Assembly: GCA_032622095.1 (NCBI GenBank)
Contig: CP136062.1
Span: 32,922,918-32,986,917, forward strand
DNA: 64,000 nt
Origin: Siphonodentalium dalli
Taxonomy: Eukaryota > Mollusca > Scaphopoda > Gadilida > Siphonodentaliidae
Direction of reading: 5' to 3'
The notes beneath the pieces are model-generated. The model had not been told where the DNA came from and made no database searches. It saw only the letters and a list, made by a program, of their open reading frames with translations. Below are positions 12,766-24,309 of this stretch, in pieces. Positions within the stretch are counted from its first letter, which is position 1, and every line of letters begins with the position of its first letter. A program made the translations under genes and the position numbers.

Positions 12766-13517
12766 CAAGTGTTGCCAACAGTGACATGTATGCAAATTTT
12801 TCCAACTCTTTGGGGTGCGTTCACACAACTAGCAGAATTGACAGGCGATTTGTCATGAATTTAAAACAAACGCTTCCCGTCGGGAAATCTGTCTGCTCCC
12901 CGAAAACTCTCACATTGCCGAAAACGTGTATTTAGTAATATCGTTGTTGTTGATATTTACGGCTAGGGGGCTATTTTCTTATTTAGCAAGTTTGAGCTCA
13001 ATCGGTTCGAGTCTATAAAGGACACACTCATATATATGACACTTCACGTGGGTAGCAAGTTTGAGCTCAATCGGCATTCCCTGGAATTTCCCGTAGATTG
13101 GCAGATTCCAGTAGCTTTATAACGGTATATCTGGGGAGAAATCTGATGCTATATTCGTGATTATCTGGGATTATTTCGGTATATAACTATATACTGTAAA
13201 AACAAAGCGCGCCATCCGTGCTCGCAGGGTTGGTCAGAAACAAATGTTTTTTAAATTTAATGTATGTTCCGTATATCTCTCTGCAGATGCAAATAACGTT
13301 GAATGTCAAACAGACGCTCTTTATAGAGATGCGTCAAAAACAAACGCTCATTAAATAATCACTTGATTAACCCACGCCGTGCTTTTGCGGTGATTTGAGA
13401 TTGGAGAACGGGTGCTCTGAGCTTCTCTAAAACCCGACCACGGTCGTGTCCGTGGGATTTGACACTTACATAGGAAGTTTGAGCTCAATCTTTACACGCG
13501 TTTTGGATTCTATGAAG

Positions 13518-13563
<46 letters not shown>

Positions 13564-14338
13564 CGAAGTCTATATAGTATAGATAGATTAGTATTATTAG
13601 CGTACATGCGTCCTATTACCATACTTTTGGGGATAGCATTTTGAATCTACCCATATATAAAATTTATATGTTCTTACAAGTATATGACCCAATAGATGCA
13701 CAGCGAACAGTTTTTATGACGTTGCTGGTCATTAGCAATACATAACGGATAGAGTATGACAAAAAACAGGTGATTCACCAAAATGGTTGCCATGCCAACG
13801 GTGTACGTTATTCGGATCATATCCAAAATGATATATAATGGTGTGATATACATGTGTGCCAACTGCGCTGCTTTTATCATAAAATTTACGATCGTGTCCT
13901 CTTTCCTCCCAACTAATGGTGTGGCCATTGTCTATCGGGAAGAGCAATTTCTAATTTTAAGGGTCGCCAATTGGCCTGGTCACATGTTTCGTAAAATCTC
14001 TCACACAAGTAATAATCCACCTGATACAGACCAATGTTACTCTGTAGTAATACAAAACTATTAGTTAAAATTCCTCAGTGATAAAGGGTATGTGGCATGC
14101 CACGCCAGCCGTTGAGGCATGCCAATATCCCATAATATGTCAAATATAGCGAATTATCGAAATATGAAATACCACGAAAAAGCGAAATAGGAAAATACAG
14201 CGAAATTGCGGAATAAAAAATGCATCGAAATGACGAAATAGCGCGAATTATGAAATAAGAAATTATTTTTATTAACTAAATAACGGAGATATTTGAAGAA
14301 GTGTTTTTGACGAAATAACGGGCATATTTGGAGCATCC

Positions 14339-14657
14339 GGGGCATCGGTGGCTCTATCGGTTAGGGGTACAACTCTAAGCCGTTTCGCCCTCCAGCGCTG
14401 GCGATACGGGTTCAAATCCTCATGCTTCCGTCGTGGACTTTGTAGCTCGAAATCGTTATCTGGTGGAGTTACCAGTTACTCGCCGATGGCCGGTGGTTTG
14501 CCGCACATGGTTGACGAGTTTATCAGCCATTGAAATCACTGTTAGATTAGTCGCAAGTGTGCGGATTTCCTCCACCACTAAAACTGGCAATGTCGTGATA
14601 TGGCCTTAGTTGCTAAAGCGACAATAAACCCCAATCGATCAACCAATCAATCAATAC
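14339..14657 (+). mobile_element. tRNA-derived SINE, copy 2
   Basis: Same SINE as at 12,168, carried along by the tandem duplication: same 10-bp target duplication, same B box (14,409-14,419), one substitution in the AATC tail. It is not an independent insertion. Confidence 0.85.
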
Positions 14658-14780
14658 TGGAGCATCCAAAGGTTGCCCATTACTATTGCGATGTGGTTGC
14701 AAGAATGGGTGCAAAAACAATTGTAAATTATCGATGGCATCATTACGCTGTACTGCTCTATGCAGTTGTAATTGTAAATA

Positions 14781-14936
14781 CAGTAATGCCCTAAGGAATC
14801 GACCCCTTAACCACATCAGAATTATGGGTAATTTTCAGGATTTAGTCGGAAATAAATATCCATATTTCCGACTAAATCCTGAAAGTTACCCATAATTCTG
14901 CTATGGTTAAGATGTCGATTACTTAAGGCATTACTG
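14781..14936. mobile_element. Palindromic MITE / foldback element, copy 2
   Basis: Duplicate of 12,610-12,765 with the same CAGTAATGCC ends and the same inverted core. It arose through the 2171-bp duplication. Confidence 0.75.
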
Positions 14937-15032
14937 CAAGTGTTGCCAACAGTGACATGTATGCAAATTTTTCCAACTCTTTGGGGTGCGTTCACACAAC
15001 TAGCAGAATTGACAGGCGATTTGTCATGAATT

Positions 15033-16540
15033 CTTCATACATGACTATCCATTGCACATTATTGAATGCCACTTATCGCAGAATGAGTGTCTTCGACTGT
15101 TTTATCATATATTGGATCGGCGAAATGCCACGAGTTATTGCACGATTGATTCTCATAATATATTAGAATCAAATGTTTAGCACACTTCAGGTGTATAACA
15201 ACTATATAGGGAATTACATATATCTCACGATATTGCTATTGCAAATGTAAACAATTCATATCATACCTTGTCGCACATAAATCGAACCTACGCTCGTAAT
15301 AAAAACATTTGCTTACCTCTATTTTGAAGAATTATAGTTAATATCATAAATATGTAAACTTTGCGGTACATGTATGTTGCGCATATAATACCACAATGAT
15401 TAGCAGCTTGTCAAATTGTGAGTAAGTGTTATTATAGCTGCACAAAGGTAATCGGGTAGCTCCATAGCAACGGTTGCCAAGCAGTTTTGTACCAGACCAA
15501 TATTGTCCACATACACTCGCTAAAATGATATGATATAAAGTTAACGCGGAAGATTGTCATAATCAACTTTCAGATATTTTTATATCATAGAAATGCTTCT
15601 CGTGTCATTGTAACCATCAATTATAGTAATCAAAACAAACAGCCCATTGTTTTTATTTTTGCATTATATTTACGCTATTCCATCATCTTCTGGCCTATAA
15701 TTTTTGTTTTGCAATCCTTAGAATTGTTATATATATACAGAGTGATTTATCAGTTTATATTTTAGTACATTTTATAATAAAAATGTACACACATCTCAAT
15801 AAAATGTTGATACACGCAGCCAATAATAGGGACTTTCAAACACATGGCGGCCATTTTATCCGCCATTTTGATTCTACGTTTTGATAACGATGCATACTTG
15901 TTGGGATTGAGAGAAAAACAAGATTTGTTGCCAAACGGTTGCCATGGCAACCATGGGCATTCTCCAGCTTGGCATGATATAAAAAATGTCTTATTTTTAT
16001 ATGTAGTACATGCGTGTCAAGTTTGGTGCTTTTACCATAAAATGCACGATTTTGTCATATATCCGCCCCACTATAAGGAGTTTCTGGAGTTCAAACTTCA
16101 CAACCTCGACAAATGGTGTCCGAAATGAGTCACATGAACAATTATGTCGTCTCAGCTGTTATTTTTATATGGAGACAGGAATCAGGGCATTCACATTGTA
16201 CTGAGGTAAACTGAGGTAAGACACTGGATTATTGTGAGGTGTTTTTGAGAGTGATTTGAGATTTGTATCACATACATTGAAGAAAGTATTAATGGTATAT
16301 TTATCATTCGATTTAAGAAGTAAATATATTCTGGAAATATGAGGGACGTTGAATGGTCGGAAGATGGCATGTTAGTGTCGATCATTTATTATAATGGAGT
16401 CTGTCCAATTCAAGTTAACAGATACAATATGTCAAGATAGATGGAAATGTATCGAAGGCCTGTTAAAAATAGTGGTCACAGTGCGCAGTCAAATATAGTT
16501 TCTTCTGAGATAACCAAAAACACAGTCAATATATATACGT
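15033..16540. other. Intergenic, no gene seen
   Basis: AT-rich sequence without a convincing gene. 15,985-16,073 repeats 5008-5100. A block with CATGGCGGCCATTTTATCCG near 15,843 resembles invertebrate repeat sequence but has no clear partner here. Confidence 0.4.
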
Positions 16541-16544
16541 ACGC

Positions 16545-17138
16545 TTGAGACTTCGGGTTGGTGATATATACTAACGCTTGAGACATCGGGTTGGTGATAT
16601 ATACTAACGCTTGAGACTTCGGGTTGGTGATATATACTAACGCTTGAGACATCGGGTTGGTGATATATACTAACGCTTGAGACATCGGGTTGGTGATATA
16701 TACTAACGCTTGAGACTTCGGGTTGGTGATATATACTAACGCTTGAGACATCGGGTTGGTGATATATACTAAAGCTTGAGACATCGGGTTGCTGAGATAT
16801 ACCTACGCTTGAGACATCAGGTTGGTGAGATATACCTTTGCTTGATATAATGGGTTGGTGAGATATAGTTACGCTTGAGACATCGGGTTGGTGAGATAAT
16901 ATTACGATTGATAGATTTGGTTTGGTCAGATATACATACTCTTCAGATTTCGGGTTGGTGATATATACCTACGCTTGAGACATCGTTTTGGTGATATTTA
17001 AACTTATGCTTGAGACAGGTTGGTGACGTATACTTACGCTTGAGACATACATTGTATGGTTGATGAAATATACTTACGCTTGAATCAAGTATAATAATAA
17101 CTTACGATTGAGACATCGGGTTGGTGAGATATACTTAC
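16545..17138 (-). repeat. 33-bp minisatellite built from a splice-donor segment
   Basis: About 18 units of a 33-bp repeat. On the minus strand each unit reads roughly GTCTCAAGCGTTAGTATATATC followed by ACCAACCCGAT. The unit matches the last bases of the adjacent exon (17,139-17,288) plus its GTAAGT donor, so the array appears to be an amplification of the exon-intron boundary. The core (16,550-16,790) is nearly homogeneous; units toward 16,850-17,100 are diverged. The 33-bp length keeps a frame open, explaining the 100-codon frame here; it is not a gene. Confidence 0.8.
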
Positions 17139-17288
17139 GCTTGAGACATCTGGTTGGTGAGATGTTGCTATTCGGGGAGAAGCCTTCATCACAGATGCAT
17201 TTCAGTGACGTGCAATTCTCGAAAACACACGACGCACGTCTCGCACATTCAGTGTTGTTTTCGCATTTCTGGAGCAGTTTACCCGGTT
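17139..17288 (-). CDS. Internal exon encoding an EB/EGF-like cysteine-rich module
   Basis: On the minus strand, a CCATTTCAG acceptor immediately precedes 17,288 and a GTAAGT donor begins at 17,138. The 150-bp exon between them is open and phase 1-1 (two leading bases, one trailing base), the symmetric class typical of shuffled extracellular modules. It encodes about 49 residues with seven cysteines (KCENNTEC, SC, NC, KCICDEGFSP, RC). The spacing, including the CxC and following DEGF, fits EB-module or EGF-like repeats of secreted or receptor proteins. Parent gene unknown; the PAN/Apple exon at 27.7 kb is on the same strand but ends in phase 0, so the two cannot be joined directly. Confidence 0.65.
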
Positions 17289-18164
17289 CTGAAATGGAAC
17301 ACTTGTGTTAGTTTCTCGCTCAATTCTTTGTTGATTAATGTGTAACCAAAACAACCCAAACTGGAATTCAAGTTGAGCAAGTACTGAAATATTTATAAAT
17401 ACATTCACTTTGCAGGATGATAAAGCTACCTAAAACAATACGTACTTTAAATTTAATTATTACTGTATGTACGACAAGAATTAGAATGTGTGATAATTAC
17501 TTCCCAAATGATATCTTGTCGAAGTGCATGACTATTAGTTATGTAATGCCCACAAATGCAAGTGAACCATGCTTTCGTTGTCTCTATAAAAAACGTGTTG
17601 TTAGAAATTCCATTACATCGCAGAAAATAATTCAGGAGGTTTTGTGTTTGTTTGTGGATCTTTTGGTTGTCGTACGAGGGATATTAGTGGGTGGTATGCT
17701 ATTATATTTATGTATTGTTTTATTTGCGTATTTCCTTTTTATGTGTACAAAATAGTATTATTTGTTTGTTATGTTTTTGTTTTTGTTTTATTTTAGTTGT
17801 TTCGAACGCAAGTTTCGTATCTCTCTCCTACTGCCCGTGATATTCCCCTTAATAGATGATCAGACCCTCATTTGAGAATAACACCTTTCGTCTTTATTGG
17901 ATACAATTTCCATGTGCACTTGGTCCTTAGTACACAGTGGACTTGCGATGTATTGGTTGATTTATGATTATGATGAGAGAGGGAATGAGAAACTAAATGA
18001 CAGGAGGGGACAGATAAAGTCATGAGATGATGACAGTGGTGAGGAGTGTTCAGTAACTGGGTTGTTGAGTTATAACAATGATTCTCGTCCACACAACGTT
18101 AGAAAAGAGGCACAGGAACCAAGCTAAAGAACTATGAGTTGGTTCTTCGTGCTGTAAAGAAAGT

Positions 18165-18225
18165 TGTAGAACCAAAATTACTTACAATTACTGCTGTTTT
18201 GGTTCTTAAGAATTGAAGAAACAAA
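18165..18225 (-). repeat. Left arm of inverted pair flanking the GAY array
   Basis: Read on the minus strand this segment (AAGAACCAAAACAGCAGTAATTG...) matches 19,236-19,285 on the plus strand (AATAACCAAAAACAGCAGTGATTG...). The two therefore form a diverged inverted pair around the triplet array, suggesting a foldback element with an expanded centre. Confidence 0.4.
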
Positions 18226-18259
18226 AGTGAACAGACGGATTATTTATAACCACACTTCA

Positions 18260-19163
18260 ATCATCGTCGTAGTCATCATAATCGCTGTTCGTTATCGTCA
18301 TCATTGTTGCTGTCGTCATCGTCTTCATAATCACCGTCGTCGTTGTCAACATAATCATCTCCGCTATTGACAGCACCATCCTAATTATTACCATCGTCGT
18401 GCAGCAACATGGTCAATATCAGTATTATATTATCCATCGGTGTGAATTATATAGTTGTCGTGACCACCATCGCCATTATTTCACCACCCGTCCTCGTTTT
18501 CGTGGTTATCAACAACAACAATTATTTATTTATTTATTACTTCGACGACGACAGCAATGCTGATGACCACGACGACGACGACAGCGATGATCGGTGATGG
18601 TGGTGATTACGTCGACGACAGCGTTGATGGTGATGACTACGACGACGGCATCGATTATGATGACAAGATGGAGACAGCGATGATGTGATTGCTACGACGA
18701 CTGCGCTCATGATGATGATGACGACGACGACAGCGCTGATGGTGATGACTACGACGGCGACATCGACGATGATGATGACTACGACGACCGCAGCCTTTGA
18801 TGATGACAACGACGACAACAGCGATGACAATGATGATTATCACGACAACGATTATGATGATGACAACGGCACCGATGACGATGATGATTATGATGTTGAT
18901 GACGATGACAATGACGTCGACAACGATGAGTAGTGATAATGATGGTGACTACGACGACATCGATGATGATGACTACGATGACGACAGCGATGATTATGAT
19001 GACAACGACGACAGCGATGATGGTGATGACGATGGTGATGATGATGACGATGATGGTAATGATGATGACTATGGCAATGTTGATGATGATGATGATGATG
19101 ATAATGATGATTATGATAATGATGATGATGATGATGATGATCGCTACTACGGCGACGATAATG
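18260..19163 (+). repeat. GAY (GAT/GAC) triplet microsatellite
   Basis: 18,541-19,163 is almost entirely GAT/GAC/GAA-type triplets; 18,260-18,400 has the complementary CAT/CGT pattern. It yields long Asp-rich, Met/Thr-rich and His-rich open frames on both strands purely from composition. No start context, domain or conserved feature supports a protein. Confidence 0.8.
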
Positions 19164-19611
19164 ATTAAAGTTTATTTGTAAAAAATCAGTTTGTCCAATT
19201 TTAGTTCACTTAGATGTATTGATTTTTTCAATTCCAAATAACCAAAAACAGCAGTGATTGTAGGTTAGTTTTGGTTATGTTTCTCGTAGTTTTTTCAACT
19301 ATCTCTCTTGATATAGTTTTGATAACAATTTAATTTATACAAAAAATAAGTAAATTATGTGAGGAATTTAATTATTATATATGTATTGACATACTTATAC
19401 TTCTGTTATCGGTTTCGTAACTTTTGCAATCGATATTTCACATCATTATTTGAACAGTTCGAAAACAGTCACCTCGACTTAGGAACTTCCTACAACTCAA
19501 AGTTTGTGACATTGCACATATGTACCACAAAAAGGTTGACTCGTTGGGTATCAAAATTATTTGCAGCCTACAGAGGGAAATTCTTAGATATTAATTGCAT
19601 TGTATTTGTCC

Positions 19612-20065
19612 CTTCGAAAAAAGATCCAAATCGGTTCTTCGTTGGGATCCGATTAGGCTCTCGGTGAGGAACCCATCTGGTTCTTTCCGAAGAACCAAAT
19701 CGGTTCTACGCCGAGAACTAAATGGGCTTTTTATGTGGAACCAACTGGTTCTTGTGAAGAACCAACTAGCTTAGTTGGTTCCGCCAACGGAACAGTTTTA
19801 ATTTTGTGGTAATTGTTGTAATTGTAACATAGTTGTAGAACTAATATTGTGGTTCTTGTAACAATTTTGGTTCTTCATTTCGTTCTTCAATGATGACAAA
19901 ATATTTCTTATTTGGTTCTTCTTCAACCAATAACCAATTGGTTCTTTTTTTAGTTCTTCAATACATAGGTGAATAACCAGTTGGTTCATCGACTGCGAAG
20001 AACCAACTCTGTTGGGTCCGACAGCGGGACAGTTTGTAAAACCAACTAAACTTATTTGGTTCCCC
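19612..20065 (+). repeat. Region dense in GGTTCTT / AAGAACC words
   Basis: The words TTGGTTCTT and AGAACCAA recur about every 20-40 bp in both orientations, also at 18,115-18,215. It looks like a degenerate short tandem or inverted repeat, probably part of the same foldback structure that surrounds the GAY array. No gene seen here or on to 21.1 kb. Confidence 0.5.
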
Positions 20066-21134
20066 CACATTATTTGCTGTGTAGTAATCTTCCATAGTCC
20101 AGCGCCATGTGATGGTACCAAGAACAGTGGCTGTTAACTGCATGATTGCATCCGTCAACAAATAATTAATCAAACATACAGCTATGAGTGTTCAAAGTCA
20201 AAATAGGCCATCAACTATATATCTTCCGTGAGTACAAGAACATAATAAAATTATTCAGCAGCACTAACCGGAACCAGGAAAATTCCTATTTCAAGGGTGT
20301 TGACTGTGAATATCGCTGCGTCCTTCATGTGGAATCATTTCACGTATATACATGATAATAACAGGTAAGTAACATACCAAATAATCGTTATCGGAAGGGA
20401 TATAGCATTGCATATACATGTATATAGTGGGGAATAACATGCTGCCGCATAACACGGCCGGAATCCAAAGCATTTCGTTACCCGTACAACTGATAGAGTC
20501 ATGGGAATCTTTATGTTCTCGTGATACATGTCTGTACTGCATTAAATAGTTTTTTGTTTGTTTGATTATCAGTTGATTATTAATAGTCTGATTGTTCAAC
20601 CAGTATTTAGTGTGAACATTGTTGATTGCAGACCAAAAATAGCATATTTAGATAATTTCCGTAAAATTGTTGAACTGAAATGGCCATAAGTTGAAAAAAT
20701 ACAACCTTATGTGGTGTCATATCCAATTAAGGACACGATGTAAATTCGATGAAAACTCCAACCTAACACGGGATGCAAATATGAAACTTCCATAACGAGG
20801 GGGTGGTGCGATAAGAAAATCGTATGTGGGCTCCCCAAAAGGAAACCCTCTACTCCTTCTTCGTCACTAATTTACATGTAGTATCTCAGTATAGCGAATG
20901 GAATAGTACGTAGCTATTTTTCTCTATGATGTGGAGGGTGAAGTGATGCTGGCTTGATGCATGGATTGATTGTTGTGGTTGTGAGGACATTTATCGTCTT
21001 AAACGGCGAAGTTGGTGGAAACGTATATAATACAAGGAGTATCTAGTATAGGCTAGGATTCACCAACTGGGTTTATTTTATATACCCGGTAGTTTAGTTG
21101 GTAGCGCCTGCACTCACACGATACCTTCGGTATA

Positions 21135-22440
21135 GCCTTTATGGCACACCGTATGGTCAATTATCCTTTATATGACACAATATCGCCAATTAGCCTTTAT
21201 ATGACACACCGTATGGTCAATTAGACTTTATATGACACAATATCGCCAATTAGCCTTTATATGACACACCGCATGGTCAATTAGCCTTTACATGACACAA
21301 TATCGCCAATTAGCCTTTATATGACACACCGTATGGTCAATTAGCCTTTATATGACACAATATCGCCAATTAGCCTTTATATGGCACACAACATCGTCAA
21401 TTAGCCTTCATATGGCATACAATATCGTCAAGTAGCCTTTATATGGCACACAGTATCGTCAATTAGCCTTTATATGGCACACAATATCGTCAATTAGCAT
21501 TTATATGGCACACAGTATCGCCAATTAGCCTTTATATGCACACAATATCGTCAATGAGCATTTATATGGCACACAGTATCGTCAATTAGCCTGTACATGG
21601 CACAATATCGCCAATTAGCATTTATATGACACACAGTATCGCCAATTGGCCTTTATATGGCACAAACAATCGTCAATTAGCCTTTATATGACACAATATC
21701 GCCAATTAGCCTTTATATGACACACCGTATCGTCAATTAGCCTTTATATGGCACACAGCATCGTCAATTAGCCTTTATATGGCATACAATATCGTCAAGT
21801 AGCCTTTATATGGCACAAAGTATCGCCAATTAGCCTTTATATGACACACAGCATCGTCAATTAGCATTTATATGACACACATTATCGTCAATTAGCCTGT
21901 ATATGGCACACAATGTCGTCAATTAGCATTTATATGGCACACAGTATCGCCAATTAGCCTTTATATGCACACAATATCGTCAATGAGCATTTATATGGCA
22001 CACAGTATCGTCAATTAGCCTGTACATGGCACAATATCGCCAATTAGCATTTATATGACACACAGTATCGCCAATTGGCCTTTATATGGCACAAACAATC
22101 GTCAATTAACCTTTATATGGCACACATTATCGCAAATTAGCCTTTATATGACACACCGTATCGTCAGTTAGCATTTATATGACACACCGTATCGTCAATT
22201 AGCCTTTATATGGCACAACATCGTCAATTAGCATTTATATGACACACCATATCTTCAATTAGTATGTATATGGCACACATTATCGCCAATTAGCCTGTAT
22301 ATGACACAATATCATCAACTAGCATTTATATGACACACATTATCGTCATTTAGCATTTATATGGCACACAGTATCGTCAATTAGCCTTTATATTGTACAC
22401 AATATTGTCAATTAGCTTTTATATGGTACACAGTATCGCG
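21135..22440 (+). repeat. 31-bp minisatellite (~42 units)
   Basis: The consensus is TATCGYCAATTAGCCTTTATATG followed by GCACACAG, with GAC/GGC and CCTTT/CATTT variants. Blocks of variants recur (for example about 21,500-21,660 versus 21,930-22,090), indicating higher-order duplication. Not CRISPR: there are no unique spacers and the whole unit repeats. Confidence 0.85.
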
Positions 22441-22829
22441 AACACCGACTTAATTGTGCAAATTGAGGAAGACTCAGACTGAATATTCCTGCTGAATAGC
22501 TACTTTGTGCAAGAGTATTCTCCATTTCTATGTGATCACCCAACCGGAGTGTTTCACTCTCATTTTAACACAAATGTTATTCGGCTCACATATCACTGTT
22601 TACAAATTGACAATTTACAATTCAGTTTTTTGGCAGTATTTGACTTCAATTTTCCAGCTATCCATCTATACTCCCAAAGACACGTGCAAAGATTATAACT
22701 CCACATCTTCTGAATGGCTAGTATAACCCGCATGATAGCCATTGTATCCCAATGTATAGTATGAAGGCATGCCGCTCCCATAACCCGTAACCCGTGTATT
22801 GTTAAGACTCAAATGTAGTAATCTAAATC

Positions 22830-23141
22830 GTGACCTTCGCGAAAACCACTTACGCGATTGTGACATGCGGGGAAGTAGAAAGCGCAGAACACTTTATATT
22901 ATTCTGTCCAAGATATATTCAACTCAGGTCTGACCCATTCTCAAATATTGACCCGACTTTCTTAAATACCAAGATCTTACTCAAAAGCATACCAATGCTA
23001 TCATCTGAAATAAATAATGAAATATTCAGAGCTACGGAATACTTTATTAAAAAAAAGCGTTCGTTTCAAAAAATACACCCACAATTCAACGGCATAGCAC
23101 TAATATTCCATGGAGTTTCCATGTTCAGTTTCCACATTTAG
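22830..23141 (+). pseudogene. Non-LTR retrotransposon C-terminal fragment
   Basis: The frame includes CGEVESAEHFILFCPRY, matching the zinc-knuckle-like C/H motif (C...C...H...C) at the end of many LINE reverse transcriptases, then a poorly conserved tail. No RT or endonuclease domains precede it. It is a truncated relic from a different LINE lineage than the 7.2-kb fragment (different knuckle spacing). Confidence 0.55.
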
Positions 23142-24300
23142 TTTCAAAACAACTCATTTTAAAATTGTTCGTTTCATAAGTTAGTTTCAAAATTTTCACA
23201 CAGTGGTACCGACTTTTCTTTCACATACACACTCTTTATCTCTATCGCTCTACCTCTCTCTCTCTCGTATTCCTTGTGAATATGCCCCCTCTCATTATTA
23301 CCCCACAAGCTTACTTATCCTTTCAACATATATTGTAAACACGTCTGCACATCATAATATTAATATACCATCATTTCTTAAACCTATTGTTTCTCGAACT
23401 CGGCCAATTGCCATTCGCGCTTGCTTGATTTCTACAATCTTTCTACTTGTCTGAGGAGATAGCTCAACAAAAGCAGATATCTGCTTGCTGCTAGATCCTC
23501 TTCCCCTTTTCTATTCTACCCATGTTTCCATCATCAAAATGTTGTTCATCTTAAATGTAATATTAATTGGGGTAAATCAATATTGTTTAAAAAAATCAAC
23601 CCGTATACTCACCCACTACGGTCTTACAATGGTGTCCGCCGTCTGTTAAATCACTGGGCAGCATCAATTCATCTTCTGAGCAGAACGCTGTTACTGTTGC
23701 ATGATTTATCTGTGGACATATGACACATATGACACGAATGGACGATGTCAGTATATATTGTTTGTCGTGTTACGGTTGTGAAATAATTCACAATTTACTT
23801 ATATATCATAATTTTATATTTCTCGCAAAATATAACTAAGACACATGAGTTATGTTTTTGAAAAGACATATCGAGTTATGGTTAACGTGCAAGTACATTG
23901 TTATTGCATGTGGCATGCCCATGAAGGTTACCACGAAAAATACAATACATCTTACTGCAGTTTGCCCGATGGATAGAGTTGAACAAAGTTAATATGACTA
24001 ACTTAGATTAGTCAAAACTACTAAGGCAAAACATTCGTCCTAATGACTAGGTGGATGTTAGTCAGAACGACTAAAAAGTGGCTATTCAAAATGACTCATT
24101 GCGTCATTACACTACAATAATGTTAGTCAAAATGACAATTATGGAGTCCCAATGTCTAACTTTTCTAATCATTAGGACATTGAAAAATGAAAATTAGTGG
24201 ACATTTTGTGCAAATCATTGCAATACTCAACTAAATGGCATTTTGTCCAGAATCAGATATCGAGATGAAAGCATGACAATCTTTCAATCAATTGTCTAAA
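23142..24300. other. Intergenic; CT-rich tract and TTAGTC words
   Basis: 23,210-23,275 is a CT-rich low-complexity tract. 23,985-24,180 contains many short TTAGTC/GACTAA words in both orientations. No gene recognised. Confidence 0.4.
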
Positions 24301-24309
24301 TCACATTTT

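Larger units (their letters stand above)
10730..12861 (+). repeat. Tandem duplication, unit 1 (period 2171 bp)
   Basis: Matches 12,901-15,032 nearly base for base at an offset of 2171. The unit contains a (CA)n tract, a region of GAAATA/GCGAAAT words, a SINE and a palindromic MITE. A short block from 10,566-10,604 reappears directly before unit 2, but the roughly 120 bp that follow it in unit 1 are missing there. All open frames in the two units are duplicates of each other without recognisable products. Confidence 0.85.
12901..15032 (+). repeat. Tandem duplication, unit 2 (period 2171 bp)
   Basis: Second copy of 10,730-12,861, with only scattered substitutions (for example in the SINE tail and the MITE flank). 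High identity means a recent duplication or an assembly artefact. Confidence 0.85.

Noticed and set aside
16476-16784. Repeat protein MSQALVYITNP on the minus strand
   Set aside because: A by-product of the 33-bp minisatellite. The real coding part is the neighbouring exon at 17,139-17,288 in a frame that matches its splice sites.
18541-19163. Asp-rich (123 codons) and His/Val-rich proteins
   Set aside because: Pure translation of GAT/GAC triplets; every frame and strand is open because of composition.
21085-21125. tRNA-like A-box segment (GGTAGTTTAGTTGGTAGCGC)
   Set aside because: It resembles the D-arm of a tRNA but no B box, T-arm or acceptor stem follows before the minisatellite starts; at most a SINE remnant.
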